Of a stretch of 64,000 nt of DNA, positions 62,933 through 64,000 are shown piece after piece. Position 1 is the stretch's first letter. The number at the start of each line of letters is the position of its first letter. The position numbers were made by a program, and so were the translations under genes. Under the pieces are notes generated by a model that made no database searches, was not told where the DNA came from, and saw only the letters and a list, made by a program, of their open reading frames with translations. The stretch covers positions 124,001 through 188,000 of the forward strand of contig CACZMI010000001.1 in assembly GCA_902782245.1 (NCBI GenBank), read 5' to 3'. This DNA comes from an uncultured Bacteroidales bacterium (GTDB lineage Bacteria > Bacteroidota > Bacteroidia > Bacteroidales > Bacteroidaceae).

Positions 62933-63259
62933 TCAGTTGCCGTAATAGTTGCTCATCATTGAATAGACACCCAGTTCATCGGCTGTCATATTCTGTAACA
63001 CCTCATCCACGCTTGCGCACTGTGAGATGCTGTCGTAGTCGGGAATATCAATCCCGCCGCCAAAGGGGTGCAGGAACAGCAGAGCAACTGCAGCTACACT
63101 GGCTGCGCTGGCAAACAGAGCCACGATACGACGCTCCGTGCGATGCTTGCGCTGCTTTCCAATCTGGGCAACGACACGTTCTGTCATGTCATCGAGGAAA
63201 TGCTCGGGCATCTTGTACGGCATTTCTCTGCTAAGTCCTTCCAGATCAAAATCTTTCAT
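62933..63259 (-). CDS. Putative single-pass anti-sigma factor
   Basis: A 108-residue protein. An acidic N-terminal part (MPEHFLDDMTERVVAQIG), a basic stretch and one membrane helix (VALFASAASVAAVALLFL, about 47-64) are followed by a short periplasmic tail. It overlaps the ECF sigma gene by four bases and has the size and layout of small anti-sigma factors, though no named domain is recognised. Confidence 0.7.
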   Translation of the reverse strand: MKDFDLEGLSREMPYKMPEHFLDDMTERVVAQIGKQRKHRTERRIVALFASAASVAAVALLFLHPFGGGIDIPDYDSISQCASVDEVLQNMTADELGVYSMMSNYYGN

Positions 63260-63846
63260 AACTGATGTTCTAATATATAATCCTTTATCTTCTGTACTGC
63301 ATAATGATAGTTGGTCTTGAGCGTATTAACGCTGTCTCCCACTATCTGGTGAATCTCCTCGTAACTCTTGTCATCATAGTATCTGAGGTTAAACACCATC
63401 TTCTGTTTGGCCGGCAGGAGTGCTATCGCCTCCTGGAGGAGAATCAGAGTCTCATCGGCATCCGGACTGGCTTCCTCTCTGACGCTGTCCTTAAGTGAAT
63501 CACCCAGGTCATCAACAGACATTGTAAAACCGGAGCGGTTCTTGAGCAGTTTAAGACTCTCATTCGTTGCTATCTTGTAGAGCCATGATGAAAGCGGATA
63601 CTCATTGGAGTATGTACTCCTGTACTTGTATACGTTAATCATAGTCTCCTGCAAGCAGTCCTCAGCATCATCATGGGCCACCACCATTCGGCGAATGTGC
63701 CAATATAACGGCTCTCCGTATTTCTTCATGATGAGGCGTACGGCCTCCTCTACGTGATTGTCATCACATAGCAGACGGGCAATGGATTCGTCGCTAACTG
63801 AAAGAGATCCTTGGCTGTTCACTATGCTATTTTCCTCACGTTTCAT
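63256..63846 (-). CDS. ECF-type RNA polymerase sigma factor
   Basis: A 196-residue sigma-70 factor with region 2 (DAEDCLQETMINVYKYRSTY, then SSWLYKIATNESLKLLK) and region 4 (LLPAKQKMVFNLRYYDDKSYEEIHQIVG). There is no region 1 or 3, as in ECF factors. It presumably directs an envelope-stress set and is held by the membrane protein encoded next. TATATTTA upstream is a near -7 that could serve the operon. Confidence 0.93.
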   Translation of the reverse strand: MKREENSIVNSQGSLSVSDESIARLLCDDNHVEEAVRLIMKKYGEPLYWHIRRMVVAHDDAEDCLQETMINVYKYRSTYSNEYPLSSWLYKIATNESLKLLKNRSGFTMSVDDLGDSLKDSVREEASPDADETLILLQEAIALLPAKQKMVFNLRYYDDKSYEEIHQIVGDSVNTLKTNYHYAVQKIKDYILEHQL

Positions 63847-63898
63847 CCTTAATATAAATATACTGTGCCGAAGTTAAATTCTTATACTTTTTTAACTG

Positions 63899-64000
63899 TC
63901 AATACACAGCCTGGCGGAAGTAGTCAAAATCTGCATAACCGCCGGCCTGACCGGTACAGAAACTGTACAGACCCGTACGGTAGCCGGTAAAGTAATCCAG
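63899..64000 (-). CDS. Glycoside hydrolase C-terminal fragment, probably GH43 (5' end outside window)
   Basis: The last 33 residues end TGQAGGYADFDYFRQAVY. The AGGYADFDYFR ending is a common C terminus of Bacteroidetes beta-xylosidase/arabinofuranosidase-type GH43 enzymes. Only this end is visible, so the family is tentative. It precedes the sigma-factor gene on the same strand, about 50 bases apart. Confidence 0.55.
   Translation of the reverse strand: MDYFTGYRTGLYSFCTGQAGGYADFDYFRQAVY

Overview
The window looks like a chromosomal segment of a gut- or rumen-type Bacteroidales, probably Prevotella-like. The evidence is the gene content (SusB-type GH97, DUF4249 with a TonB receptor, DUF1599, GSCFA, fasciclin lipoproteins, an arg cluster with ArgR and a GNAT) and about eleven exact Bacteroidetes -7 boxes (TAnnTTTG) directly in front of genes. 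I see no ribosomal RNA, phage, plasmid or CRISPR. Most genes lie on the minus strand in long, overlapping operons.

Layout. 1-4272: the N-terminal 1424 residues of a giant alpha-2-macroglobulin-family protein with an embedded TonB-plug-like motif. 4359-10203: a housekeeping operon (AraC-type regulator, AlkD-like repair protein, Fur-like regulator without its histidine site, purA, membrane Zn-peptidase, hisS, ruvB). 10354-12387: dnaG, ending in a 30-bp inverted repeat that also ends the converging folE. 12474-22295: a twelve-gene minus-strand series (pdxJ, exbB, exbD, tonB, DJ-1, recG, M23/LysM peptidase, DUF1599, DoxX/MauE, tpiA, SPOR, folE), divergent from nadK. 23775-28426: an arginine operon (argR, GNAT, argG, pspC, argC, argD). 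28580-29905: myo-inositol-phosphate synthase.

30023-34090: the most unusual stretch. A BlaR1-like M56 sensor protease and a BlaI repressor are flanked on both sides by tandem arrays with an exact 83-bp period. Perfect TCCTAA-N4-TTAGGA palindromes precede the operon, and a DUF1648 (SdpI-like) membrane gene diverges from it. The M56 protein's extracytoplasmic part looks like three ExbD/TolR-like modules. Next come a GH97 glycosidase, tRNA-Phe and tRNA-Pro (divergent), and a GH9 lipoprotein.

39653-47330: a compact seven-gene operon (esterase-like hydrolase, galE, a GHMP kinase resembling galacturonokinase, a sugar-1-P nucleotidyltransferase, GSCFA, TonB receptor, DUF4249). 47666-59510: plant-polysaccharide genes (GH51 arabinofuranosidase, a GH95 enzyme broken by a 13-bp tandem duplication, an outer-membrane porin, xylulokinase, GH8 exo-oligoxylanase), with U32 peptidase and dusB between them. 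These suggest arabinoxylan/xylo-oligosaccharide use. The end of the window holds a fasciclin lipoprotein, an ECF sigma/anti-sigma/periplasmic-protein operon and the C-terminal end of a probable GH43 enzyme.

Several intergenic spaces hold long nested inverted repeats that share vocabulary (29-bp arms ending in GAAAC; an ACGCAGGT-N5-CGTATT motif), suggesting one or more families of mosaic intergenic elements. Functional calls come from reading the sequence and remembered family knowledge; no searches were run.
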